DNA from: an uncultured Clostridia bacterium
GTDB lineage: Bacteria > Bacillota > Clostridia > RGIG6154
Assembly (NCBI GenBank): GCA_934457515.1
Contig: CAKSHV010000126.1
Location: forward strand, 1 to 5,092
Length of the DNA stretch: 5,092 bases
Reading direction: 5' to 3'
Shown: positions 1 through 5,092 of the stretch, in pieces
How positions within the stretch are numbered: the first letter of the stretch is position 1
How the letters are laid out: every line of letters starts with the position of its first letter
Notes under the pieces: model-generated
What the model was told of the DNA's origin: nothing
The model's database searches: none
Seen by the model: only the letters and a program-made list of their open reading frames with translations
Made by a program: the position numbers and the translations under genes

Positions 1-9
1 GTGCCGCAT
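1..9 (-). CDS. Start of a divergent gene, only three codons visible
   Basis: On the minus strand an ATG at 9-7 opens a reading frame (Met-Arg-His) that leaves the window. It is preceded by a strong ribosome binding site, GGAGGTGAG (complement of 13-21), with 7 nt between GGAGG and the ATG. Upstream of that is a good sigma-A promoter reading the same way. Promoter, ribosome binding site and start in the correct order and spacing make a real gene likely although almost none of it is seen. The product cannot be told. A transcriptional regulator is a common occupant of this position, divergent from a transporter operon with palindromes between, but that is inference from context only. Confidence 0.62.
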
Positions 10-27
10 ACGCTCACCTCCGCCTGT

Positions 28-56
28 ATTTTACCACAAATTTTCATTTGTTTCAA
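28..56 (-). promoter_or_regulatory. Sigma-A promoter of the divergent leftward gene
   Basis: Read on the minus strand, a -35 element TTGAAA (complement of 51-56) is followed after 17 nt by a -10 element TAAAAT (complement of 28-33). The -10 is preceded by TGTGG, which matches the Gram-positive TRTG extension only roughly, because the TG is one base off the ideal TG-n position. Transcription would start near 21-22, giving an unusually short leader that begins at or just before the ribosome binding site. The spacing and near-consensus boxes are seen directly; activity is inferred. Confidence 0.6.
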
Positions 57-96
57 TATTTATATAAAAATTTGCCCCACAAATTTTAAAATTTGT
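36..96. repeat. Iterated ACAAATTTT half-sites in the intergenic region
   Basis: The nonamer ACAAATTTT occurs at 36-44 and 79-87, each time preceded by CC (CCACAAATTTT at 34-44 and 77-87). Its inverse AAAATTTGT lies at 88-96, and AAAATTTG is found at 67-74. The stretch 67-79 repeats at 88-100 as AAAATTTG(C/T)CCCA, a direct repeat with a 21-bp period, about two helical turns. A small inverted repeat, ACAAAT at 36-41 and ATTTGT at 46-51, overlaps the spacer and -35 of the leftward promoter. Repetition on this scale suggests a regulator that binds several sites. AT-rich composition makes some chance similarity likely. Confidence 0.5.
79..96. promoter_or_regulatory. 18-bp perfect palindrome, candidate operator
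   Basis: Bases 79-96 read ACAAATTTT followed by AAAATTTGT, a perfect palindrome with no spacer. Its centre at 87/88 lies close to the midpoint between the -35 elements of the two divergent promoters (51-56 and 129-134), which would let a single dimer influence both. The half-site is shared with other copies upstream. No regulator family can be assigned from the motif. Confidence 0.5.
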
Positions 97-98
97 CC

Positions 99-124
99 CA
101 ATTTTACACAGATGTGTAAAATTG
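99..124. promoter_or_regulatory. 26-bp inverted repeat with perfect 12-bp arms, candidate operator
   Basis: The left arm CAATTTTACACA (99-110) and right arm TGTGTAAAATTG (113-124) are perfect reverse complements around a GA centre. The repeat ends 4 bp upstream of the -35 element of the rightward promoter (129-134), a usual place for an operator or activator site. It is not followed by a T-run and has an AT-rich stem, so it does not look like an intrinsic terminator. The core ACA-nn-TGT loosely resembles the TACA-nn-TGTA box of BlaI/CopY-type repressors but lacks its outer T and A, so that family is not claimed. Confidence 0.6.
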
Positions 125-128
125 ACCG

Positions 129-157
129 TTTCCATTTTGCCAAACCTGTGCTAAAAT
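129..157 (+). promoter_or_regulatory. Sigma-A promoter of the three-gene operon
   Basis: A TTTCCA -35-like element (129-134) lies 17 nt upstream of TAAAAT (152-157). The -10 is extended by TGTGC, which places TG one base before TAAAAT as in classic extended -10 promoters. Transcription would start around 164, leaving a leader of about 20 nt that carries GGGAGG at 166-171 before the ATG at 184. This placement is the main reason to reject a longer reading of the first gene. TTGACC at 122-127 is a better -35 match but would need a 24-nt spacer. Confidence 0.65.
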
Positions 158-183
158 ACGAAACTGGGAGGCGATTTTTTCAT

Positions 184-510
184 ATGGAACAATACCGATA
201 TGACGTGACCATGCGCACATTGCTTGGGGAAAAACACGGAACCCTTGCTTTTTCGGTTTTGAACGCGCATGTTACGGGATTTTTAAATATTTTAAAGCAG
301 CGCTGCACGCTTTCGGGCGATGTGAACGAAAACGGCGGCTTAACGCTTGTGTGCACGCTAAACACCCCTGTCCGCGCCATTCCCATGCGGGCGACGGGCG
401 AGTTTACAAAAGACGAAATTAACCTTTCATTTTTAGACAAAACGGCGCGTTACAGCATACACGGAATCAAATCATTGCAGCAGGGAGGGAAAACCGTTGG
501 CGAAAATTAA
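184..510 (+). CDS. Small protein of unknown family, first gene of the operon
   Basis: I do not recognise this 108-residue protein. It has no signal peptide, no membrane segment and no cysteine pair of note (single Cys at about residues 40 and 56). The pattern of short alternating hydrophobic stretches separated by Gly, Asn or Asp turns suggests a mostly beta fold, possibly a small barrel or sandwich: GTLAFSV near 18-24, TLSGDV, LTLVCTL, INLSFLD, ARYSIHG. It appears cytoplasmic. The ATG at 184 is chosen because the extended -10 promoter and GGGAGG (166-171, 12 nt upstream, a little long) sit immediately before it. The frame stays open back to base 1, but that extension would be translated from the promoter and operators. 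It ends 14 nt inside the transporter gene, so the two are almost certainly co-transcribed and translationally linked. An accessory role for the pump is inference from position only. Confidence 0.75.
   Translation: MEQYRYDVTMRTLLGEKHGTLAFSVLNAHVTGFLNILKQRCTLSGDVNENGGLTLVCTLNTPVRAIPMRATGEFTKDEINLSFLDKTARYSIHGIKSLQQGGKTVGEN
483..488 (+). promoter_or_regulatory. Ribosome binding site that fixes the TTG start of the transporter
   Basis: GGGAGG lies at 483-488 inside the end of the preceding gene, 8 nt before TTG at 497. No in-frame ATG occurs until residue 68, which is past the first membrane segment, so this site decides in favour of the TTG start. A GTG at 530 (residue 12) has no comparable site. 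Confidence 0.8.
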
Positions 511-3016
511 AGACGACGAAAAAGAAAATGTGTTAACGAAAATCGTTACATTCATTGTTGACAAGCGAAATTTATTCTTCTTAATTTTCATTGTTGCGGG
601 AATTTTTTCGATTTTTTCGTCCAATTGGGTGCAGGTAGAAAACGATTTGACTACATACCTGCCCGAAACGACGCAAACGCGGCAGGGATTGGACGTTATG
701 AACCGCGAATTTATAACCTATGCAACGGCGGACGTGATGGTTTCGAACATTTCTTACGCCCGCGCCGAAACACTGGCGGACGAATTAGAGGAAATCGACG
801 GCGTGTCCGGCGTGGAATTTGATAATACAAACAAGCATTTTAAGGGCGCTGACGCACTGTTTACCATAACTTTTAAAGGCGATACCGACGCGGAGGTCAG
901 CAAAAATGCGCTTGCAAAGGTGAAAGAGCATTTAAAAGACTACGATACATACATTTCCACCGAAGTAGGCTTTTCCATGAGTGAATCCCTGGCAAACGAT
1001 ATGAAAGTAATTGTTATTATCGTTGCGATTATTATTTTGGCGGTTCTGCTGTTTACCTCAAAGGCATATGCCGAGGTTATCTCGCTGATTTTAACCTTCG
1101 GTGCGGCAGCGCTATTAAACATGGGCACCAACTTCCTACTGGGCAAAATTTCGTTCGTTTCCAACTCGGTTGCGGTGGTTTTGCAGCTGGCGCTTGCCAT
1201 TGACTACGCTATTATTCTGTGCCACCGTTTTTCGGAAGAGCATGAAGACAAACCGGCGCGCGAGGCGATGATAACCGCCTTAAGCAAGGCAATTGTGGAA
1301 ATTTCGTCCAGCAGTTTGACAACCATTTCCGGCCTTTTGGCGCTGGCAACCATGCAGTTTCAAATCGGACCTGACCTTGCCATCGTGCTGGTTAAGGCAA
1401 TTTTCCTGAGTTTACTCAGCGTATTCCTGCTCATGCCCGGCCTTTTGATGATTACAAGCAAGTGGATTGACAAAACGCAGCACAAGAATTTGGTTCCCGA
1501 AATCAATATGGTTGGCAAATTCGTTGTAAAAACCAAAAAAATTGTGCCGCCGATTCTGCTTGTGCTTGCGATTATCGGCTGTGTTCTGTCTAACATGTGC
1601 CCCTATGTATACGGCACAACAACACTGACCACCCCCAGAAAAGACGAAACACAGATTGCAAAAGACAAGATTCACGCCACATTCCAACAAACCAACCTGA
1701 TTGCGCTGGTCGTGCCGAGCGGCGACTATAAAAAAGAGGCAAAAATCCTAGACGAAGTTGCCAAAATGAAGGGTGTTGACCACACGCAGGGACTTGCCAA
1801 CACCGAAGCGAAAAACGGCTACATGTTAACCGACGAAATCACGGCACGGCAGTTTTCGGAAATTGCGGACGTGGATTTTGAAGCGGCAAAGCTTCTGTAT
1901 GCCGCCTATGCGGTTGAAGATGAGGACTACGGCGAGGTAATCACAAACTTAGATTCCTATTCCATCCCTCTTATTGATGTCTTTCTGTTCCTGCATGACG
2001 AGATGGATAAAAAATATGTGACACTGGATGATGATTTAACGGCGGACATAAACGAACTCTATGACGATATTACCGACGCAAAGAAACAGCTGGAAAGCGA
2101 CAACTTTTCGCGCTTGCTTGTGGTAACTGACCTGCCAGAAGAGGGAGAGGAAACCTTTGCATTTGTTGACAAGCTGGGCGATGAATTAAAGAAATATTAC
2201 CCAAAAGACACGTATGTTGTGGGTAACTCCACCAGCGATTCGGATTTGGCAAACACGTTCAAGCGGGATAACATTATCATAAGCGTGCTGTCTGCGCTGT
2301 TTGTAATCATCGTACTGCTGTTTACCTATCAGTCGGTCGGACTGCCGATTCTGCTGATTTTGGTTATTCAGAGCAGTATCTGGATTAACTTCTCGTTCCC
2401 GTTTATAACCAATTCGCCCCTTTACTTCTTGGGTTACCTGATTGTAAGCTCCATTCAGATGGGTGCAAACATCGACTATGCGATTGTTATTTCGGGCAGA
2501 TACAACGATTTAAAACAAACCATGCCGCCGGAAAAAGCGATTGTAACCGCGCTGAACCAGGCGTTTCCGACCATTATTACATCGGGTGCGATTTTGGCGT
2601 GTGCCGGCTTTATTATCCGCTATGTTACGACAAACGGCATTATTTCGTCGCTCGGTCTTTGCATCGGCCGCGGAACGCTGATTTCCATTGTTTTGGTTAT
2701 GTGCGTGCTGCCGCAGATTTTGATTCTCGGCGACAAACTGATCGAGCGCACGTCGTTCTCGATTAAAAAGCCGAACCTTGCGCCCTCCGAAATCGGCGGA
2801 ACGGTTTATGTTAACGGCTGGGTACGCGGCAAGGTTTCGGGCGTTGTAAACGCTAAAATGCGCGGTGTGATTATCGGCGATGTGAACGCTATGGTCGATA
2901 CCGACCAAGAGGCGGAGGCAAATGCCGGCAAGCTGCCGCCCGAACCGAAACCGCTTCCCGCGGCGGAAGAAAGCAAAACAAACGAAAAGGAGGCTGAAAA
3001 CCATGAGGAACACTAA
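497..3016 (+). CDS. RND-superfamily transporter, MMPL/HAE3 (YdfJ-like) type
   Basis: This is an 839-residue integral membrane protein with the duplicated 1+5, 1+5 layout of RND pumps. Approximate membrane segments are 26-43, 170-187, 191-215, 221-243, 270-288, 293-320, 350-367, 593-610, 614-632, 641-665, 690-710 and 717-744. Two large outside-facing porter loops lie at about 44-169 and 368-591. Segment 4 carries AIDYAI with Asp236-Tyr237, and segment 10 carries NIDYAIVISGRY with Asp660-Tyr661. These match the paired Asp-Tyr motifs that relay protons in MmpL3, so proton-driven transport is expected. Family members export lipids, siderophores, drugs or other amphiphiles; the substrate here cannot be told. 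The TTG start is supported by GGGAGG 8 nt upstream. The gene overlaps its neighbours by 14 nt on each side. After the last segment comes a glycine-rich beta-repeat tail (about 765-800) and then an acidic, proline-rich disordered end (801-839). Family assignment is secure; finer naming is not. Confidence 0.93.
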   Translation: MAKIKDDEKENVLTKIVTFIVDKRNLFFLIFIVAGIFSIFSSNWVQVENDLTTYLPETTQTRQGLDVMNREFITYATADVMVSNISYARAETLADELEEIDGVSGVEFDNTNKHFKGADALFTITFKGDTDAEVSKNALAKVKEHLKDYDTYISTEVGFSMSESLANDMKVIVIIVAIIILAVLLFTSKAYAEVISLILTFGAAALLNMGTNFLLGKISFVSNSVAVVLQLALAIDYAIILCHRFSEEHEDKPAREAMITALSKAIVEISSSSLTTISGLLALATMQFQIGPDLAIVLVKAIFLSLLSVFLLMPGLLMITSKWIDKTQHKNLVPEINMVGKFVVKTKKIVPPILLVLAIIGCVLSNMCPYVYGTTTLTTPRKDETQIAKDKIHATFQQTNLIALVVPSGDYKKEAKILDEVAKMKGVDHTQGLANTEAKNGYMLTDEITARQFSEIADVDFEAAKLLYAAYAVEDEDYGEVITNLDSYSIPLIDVFLFLHDEMDKKYVTLDDDLTADINELYDDITDAKKQLESDNFSRLLVVTDLPEEGEETFAFVDKLGDELKKYYPKDTYVVGNSTSDSDLANTFKRDNIIISVLSALFVIIVLLFTYQSVGLPILLILVIQSSIWINFSFPFITNSPLYFLGYLIVSSIQMGANIDYAIVISGRYNDLKQTMPPEKAIVTALNQAFPTIITSGAILACAGFIIRYVTTNGIISSLGLCIGRGTLISIVLVMCVLPQILILGDKLIERTSFSIKKPNLAPSEIGGTVYVNGWVRGKVSGVVNAKMRGVIIGDVNAMVDTDQEAEANAGKLPPEPKPLPAAEESKTNEKEAENHEEH
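2789..2896 (+). other. Glycine-rich beta-repeat tail of the transporter
   Basis: Residues 765-800, after the last membrane segment, repeat short units of a hydrophobic pair plus Gly or Asn: GGTVYVNG, WVRGKVSG, VVNAKMRG, VIIGDVNA. Glycines or small residues recur about every 4 residues (774, 778, 782, 786, 790, 794, 798), with Val, Ile or Met between them. This is the look of a few rungs of a beta-solenoid, somewhat like bactofilins. By topology (12 segments, N-terminus inside) it would be cytoplasmic. Relationship to bactofilins is a visual impression, not an alignment. Confidence 0.5.
2988..2993 (+). promoter_or_regulatory. Ribosome binding site of the secreted GLUG/coiled-coil gene
   Basis: AGGAGG at 2988-2993 lies within the last codons of the transporter gene, 9 nt before ATG at 3003. 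It is a near-perfect anti-Shine-Dalgarno match. Together with the signal peptide that follows directly, it fixes the start of the third gene. Confidence 0.85.
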
Positions 3017-5092
3017 AAAAATCATAAGTTTAATCCTGTGCCTGCTGCTGTGCCTTTCGGTTTTCACGCCGGTTTATGCCGAGCCGCAAACAAACGAAAA
3101 TGCGGCAGACGCAGCCGAAGAGCCGACCATCGTAATTGAAATCCGCAGTGCGAAAGATTTGAAAAAACTTGCCGCAAACTGCGTGAACGACACCTGGTCG
3201 TCCGGCAAGAAAGTGGTTCTTAAAAAGGACATTGATTTATCCAAAGAAAAATACACACCCATTCCCACCTTCGGCGGCGTATTCGACGGAGAGGGGCACA
3301 CGATTTCGGGCATAAGATATGTGCAAAACGGCACGGTTCAGGGCTTTTTCCGCTATATTCAGGCGGGCGCCGTTGTTCAAAACTTAAATGTTGCGGGAAC
3401 CATAACCCCGGGCGGCACCAAATCCACCGTCGGCGGTATTGCGGGCGAAAACAACGGCACCATTTCAAACTGCTCGTTTAAAGGTTTTATTAAGGGCACC
3501 TCTAACATCGGCGGTATTGCGGGATTAAATCAAGGCGACATTTCAAACTGCAAAGCAGCAGGCTCGGTTTACGGCGAGCATTATGCGGGCGGTATAACGG
3601 GCAAGAATTTGGGCACCGTTCTGCTTTGCATGAACTACGCAAAGGTGAACACCGTTGTGGAAGAAGTTAAGCCCGATTTGGAAAATATTGACTTTAAAAA
3701 TCTGCGTTCTACCGAAAACACGGTTGATATCACCGACATCGGCGGTATTGCAGGCTATTCCGGCGGCATTCTGCAAAGCTGTACCAATAACGGCACCGTG
3801 GGCTACGAGCATGTGGGCTACAACATCGGCGGTATTGTGGGCAGACAGGCGGGCTACATCAGCAACTGCAAAAACACAGGCGTCATTCACGGCAGAAAAG
3901 ACGTGGGCGGCATTGTGGGGCAAATGGAGCCGTACACCGTTTTGGAATACTCCCGCGGCAGCTTAGAAGATTTGGAAGACGAGCTTGACAATCTGCAGGG
4001 CGTTGTAGACCGTGCGGTGGAAAATTCGAGAAATTCCAAAAACAATGTTTCGGCACAGCTGGACGTATCCCAGGGCTACATCAAAGACGCGCGCACCATC
4101 ACGCGCAGTTTAATAGACAGCATTGACGAGCAGTTAAACAAGGGTATTGACAATTTAAACGACACCACGGCACAGATTAACAATCTGTCTGCCCGCGCGA
4201 GCATTCTGACGGACGATGCAATTGACGTTTTCGATTCTCTGTCTGCGTCAAGCGACAATATTCGTGACGTCATCAAAGACTGCCGAACCGACATAAAGGC
4301 AATTAAAGGCTATTGGGAGCAGGTGGACACCGATAATATTGAGGAAAGTTTAGACGAGCTTTCGTCTGCCATCGGTTCGTTTTCCGGCGCGGCAAGCGAC
4401 ATTTCCAAATCTTTGCGGAATTTAGACAAGGCGCTGGGCGACACAAACAAAGTGTATTCCGCCATGCAGCAGCTTTCCAAGGCGTTCGGCAATTTGGAAA
4501 CCGCGTCGGGCAGCATTGCCTCTGCGGCAAACAAAATTGCACGCGCCAACAAAGAGTTTTTGAAAAAGGTGAAAAACGGCGAGGCGACCGTTGACGAGGC
4601 GGTTGTGGAGCTGATTACCAAAATTACGGACGCATTAGACGGCATTTCGGGCGCTTCGGGCACATTGAAAAGTTCGGCAGCCGATATTGCAAAAGCGCTT
4701 TTGCAAATCGGTAAATTCATTGCAGACATTGACGGCAAAAAATTAGAAACCGCCTTTACTTACCTGCAAAAAAGCGTTGACAATCTTTCAACCGGCATGA
4801 ACACCCTATACCGCGCAACTCAAGGACTGTCCGCAGCGCGGAAAGAGTTGAAAGAGGCATTCGACAAAACCAAGGACACCGCGGAAAACGGCGATATTTA
4901 CTATGACAAACTGGAAAAAGAGGCGGACAATATTTCAAACGCGCTGGAAAAACTGCGCGATTCCGTTAAGGACTTTAACGACAACACGTCTATTTCCATT
5001 AAAAAGATGGACAATGTGCAGTTAGAGGAAAAAGACGCACTGTCCGACGCGCTGACAAACATTTCCGACTCGGTTGATAGCGTGCGCACCGC
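3003..5092 (+). CDS. Secreted GLUG-repeat beta-helix protein with long coiled-coil region, 3' end cut off
   Basis: The frame is open from ATG 3003 to the window edge with no stop (696 residues visible). Residues 1-26 are a classic signal peptide: basic MRNTKK, a Leu/Cys-rich core, and a TPVYA cleavage motif before Glu27. Residues about 44-115 (SAKDLKKLA, KDIDLS, PIPTFGGVFDGEGHTISG) match the cap that usually precedes GLUG repeats in bacterial surface proteins. Six GGI(A/T/V)G motifs follow at 144, 170, 196, 247, 276 and 302, forming a beta-helix. From about 320 to 696 the sequence changes to Ala/Ser/Asp/Lys/Leu-rich amphipathic helices with hydrophobic residues at 3-4 spacing and almost no proline. 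These resemble the extracellular helical regions of YhgE/Pip-type proteins. It acts outside the membrane, presumably as an adhesin, scaffold or pump partner. Any C-terminal anchor (membrane helix, LPxTG, SLH) lies beyond the window. It overlaps the transporter by 14 nt. Secretion and the GLUG domain are well supported; function is unknown. Confidence 0.88.
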   Translation, partial: MRNTKKIISLILCLLLCLSVFTPVYAEPQTNENAADAAEEPTIVIEIRSAKDLKKLAANCVNDTWSSGKKVVLKKDIDLSKEKYTPIPTFGGVFDGEGHTISGIRYVQNGTVQGFFRYIQAGAVVQNLNVAGTITPGGTKSTVGGIAGENNGTISNCSFKGFIKGTSNIGGIAGLNQGDISNCKAAGSVYGEHYAGGITGKNLGTVLLCMNYAKVNTVVEEVKPDLENIDFKNLRSTENTVDITDIGGIAGYSGGILQSCTNNGTVGYEHVGYNIGGIVGRQAGYISNCKNTGVIHGRKDVGGIVGQMEPYTVLEYSRGSLEDLEDELDNLQGVVDRAVENSRNSKNNVSAQLDVSQGYIKDARTITRSLIDSIDEQLNKGIDNLNDTTAQINNLSARASILTDDAIDVFDSLSASSDNIRDVIKDCRTDIKAIKGYWEQVDTDNIEESLDELSSAIGSFSGAASDISKSLRNLDKALGDTNKVYSAMQQLSKAFGNLETASGSIASAANKIARANKEFLKKVKNGEATVDEAVVELITKITDALDGISGASGTLKSSAADIAKALLQIGKFIADIDGKKLETAFTYLQKSVDNLSTGMNTLYRATQGLSAARKELKEAFDKTKDTAENGDIYYDKLEKEADNISNALEKLRDSVKDFNDNTSISIKKMDNVQLEEKDALSDALTNISDSVDSVRT
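3432..3920 (+). repeat. GLUG repeat array, six units with a 26-residue period
   Basis: Motifs GGIAG, GGIAG, GGITG, GGIAG, GGIVG and GGIVG begin at residues 144, 170, 196, 247, 276 and 302 of the secreted protein, so the steps are 26, 26, 51, 29 and 26. The 51 step is about two units with the middle motif lost and replaced by a charged stretch (residues about 219-243). In each of the first five units a Cys lies exactly 13 residues after the first Gly (157, 183, 209, 260, 289), usually in a G-x-I-S-N-C context. At DNA level the units share CGGCGGTATTG or close variants, so they are recognisable by nucleotide sequence too. Confidence 0.85.
3960..5092 (+). other. Extended coiled-coil-like helical region of the secreted protein
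   Basis: Residues 320-696 contain almost continuous amphipathic helix without an obvious globular break: SLEDLEDELDNL at the start, then ITRSLIDSIDEQLNKGIDNL, LDELSSAIGSF, LRNLDKALG, LQKSVDNLSTGMNTL and ALEKLRDSVKDF. Small and polar residues (Ala, Ser, Asp, Asn) dominate between the hydrophobic positions. There is no clear transmembrane helix in this part, so it should lie outside the cell with the GLUG domain. Its end is not seen. Confidence 0.7.

Noticed and set aside
99..124. Reading the inverted repeat as a terminator of a gene entering from the left
   Set aside because: The stem is AT-rich, there is no following T-run, and the gene at the left edge points the other way with its start at base 9.
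122..127. TTGACC as the -35 of the operon promoter
   Set aside because: It would need a 24-nt spacer to the TAAAAT at 152. TTTCCA at 129-134 gives 17 nt and the extended -10 tolerates a weaker -35.
1..183. Extension of the first gene upstream to a GTG at base 1 (61 extra residues)
   Set aside because: The extension runs through two promoters, the palindromes and the leader. It has AT-rich, Phe/Ile/Lys/Cys-rich content unlike the gene body and no ribosome binding site, whereas 184 has a promoter and GGGAGG before it.
2510..3067. 185-residue open frame on the minus strand
   Set aside because: It is antisense to the end of the transporter and the start of the secreted protein. Its Arg/Asn/His-rich composition is typical of a reverse-frame shadow, and the plus-strand genes are clearly real.
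3432..3920. The regular repeats as a CRISPR-like or mobile repeat array
   Set aside because: The period of 78 nt is a multiple of three, the reading frame is kept, and the units encode GLUG motifs, so this is protein repeat coding sequence.
3543..3923. 126-residue minus-strand frame opposite the GLUG repeats
   Set aside because: Its Ala/Val/His-rich repeats simply mirror the repeated GLUG DNA on the other strand. It has no independent start signals or recognisable domain.
3655..3966. 103-residue plus-strand frame inside the GLUG region
   Set aside because: It is an out-of-frame reading of the same repeats, Ala/Thr/Trp-rich, with no ribosome binding site. The secreted protein's frame covers it.
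4310..4738. 142-residue minus-strand frame opposite the coiled-coil region
   Set aside because: Ser/Ala-rich shadow of the helical repeats, with no start signal and no family resemblance.

Overview
The window looks like chromosomal DNA from a Gram-positive, Clostridia-type member of the Bacillota, though no species can be named. The grounds are strong GGAGG-type ribosome binding sites, sigma-A promoters with extended -10 elements (TG-n-TAAAAT), a TTG start codon, tight overlapping genes, and secreted or membrane proteins of families common in gut Clostridia (GLUG-repeat surface proteins, HAE3/MMPL-type RND transporters). No RNA gene, CRISPR array, insertion sequence or terminator was seen.

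Layout. Bases 1-9 hold the first three codons of a gene running leftward out of the window. Bases 10-183 are an AT-rich intergenic region with two divergent promoters, one facing left (-35 at 51-56, -10 at 28-33) and one facing right (-35 at 129-134, -10 at 152-157). Between the two -35 elements lie an 18-bp perfect palindrome (79-96), related ACAAATTTT-type half-sites, and a 26-bp inverted repeat with perfect 12-bp arms (99-124). These look like operators. Rightward there are three co-directional, overlapping genes: a 108-residue protein of unknown family (184-510), an 839-residue RND/MMPL-superfamily transporter (497-3016), and a secreted protein that is still open at the window edge (3003-5092, 696 residues visible). 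The third gene has a signal peptide, a GLUG-repeat beta-helix and a very long helical, coiled-coil-like region. Both junctions overlap by exactly 14 nt, and each downstream gene has its own strong ribosome binding site inside the gene before it.

How the genes may work together. The transporter keeps the paired Asp-Tyr motifs expected of a proton-driven MMPL pump, and it has a short glycine-rich beta-repeat tail on the cytoplasmic side. The secreted protein is co-transcribed with it and has an architecture suited to the cell wall or extracellular space. The inference, not shown by sequence alone, is a three-gene envelope export module: a small accessory protein, a proton-driven RND pump, and a secreted beta-helix/coiled-coil partner. 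It appears to be controlled from a palindrome-rich bidirectional promoter whose divergent gene may encode the regulator.
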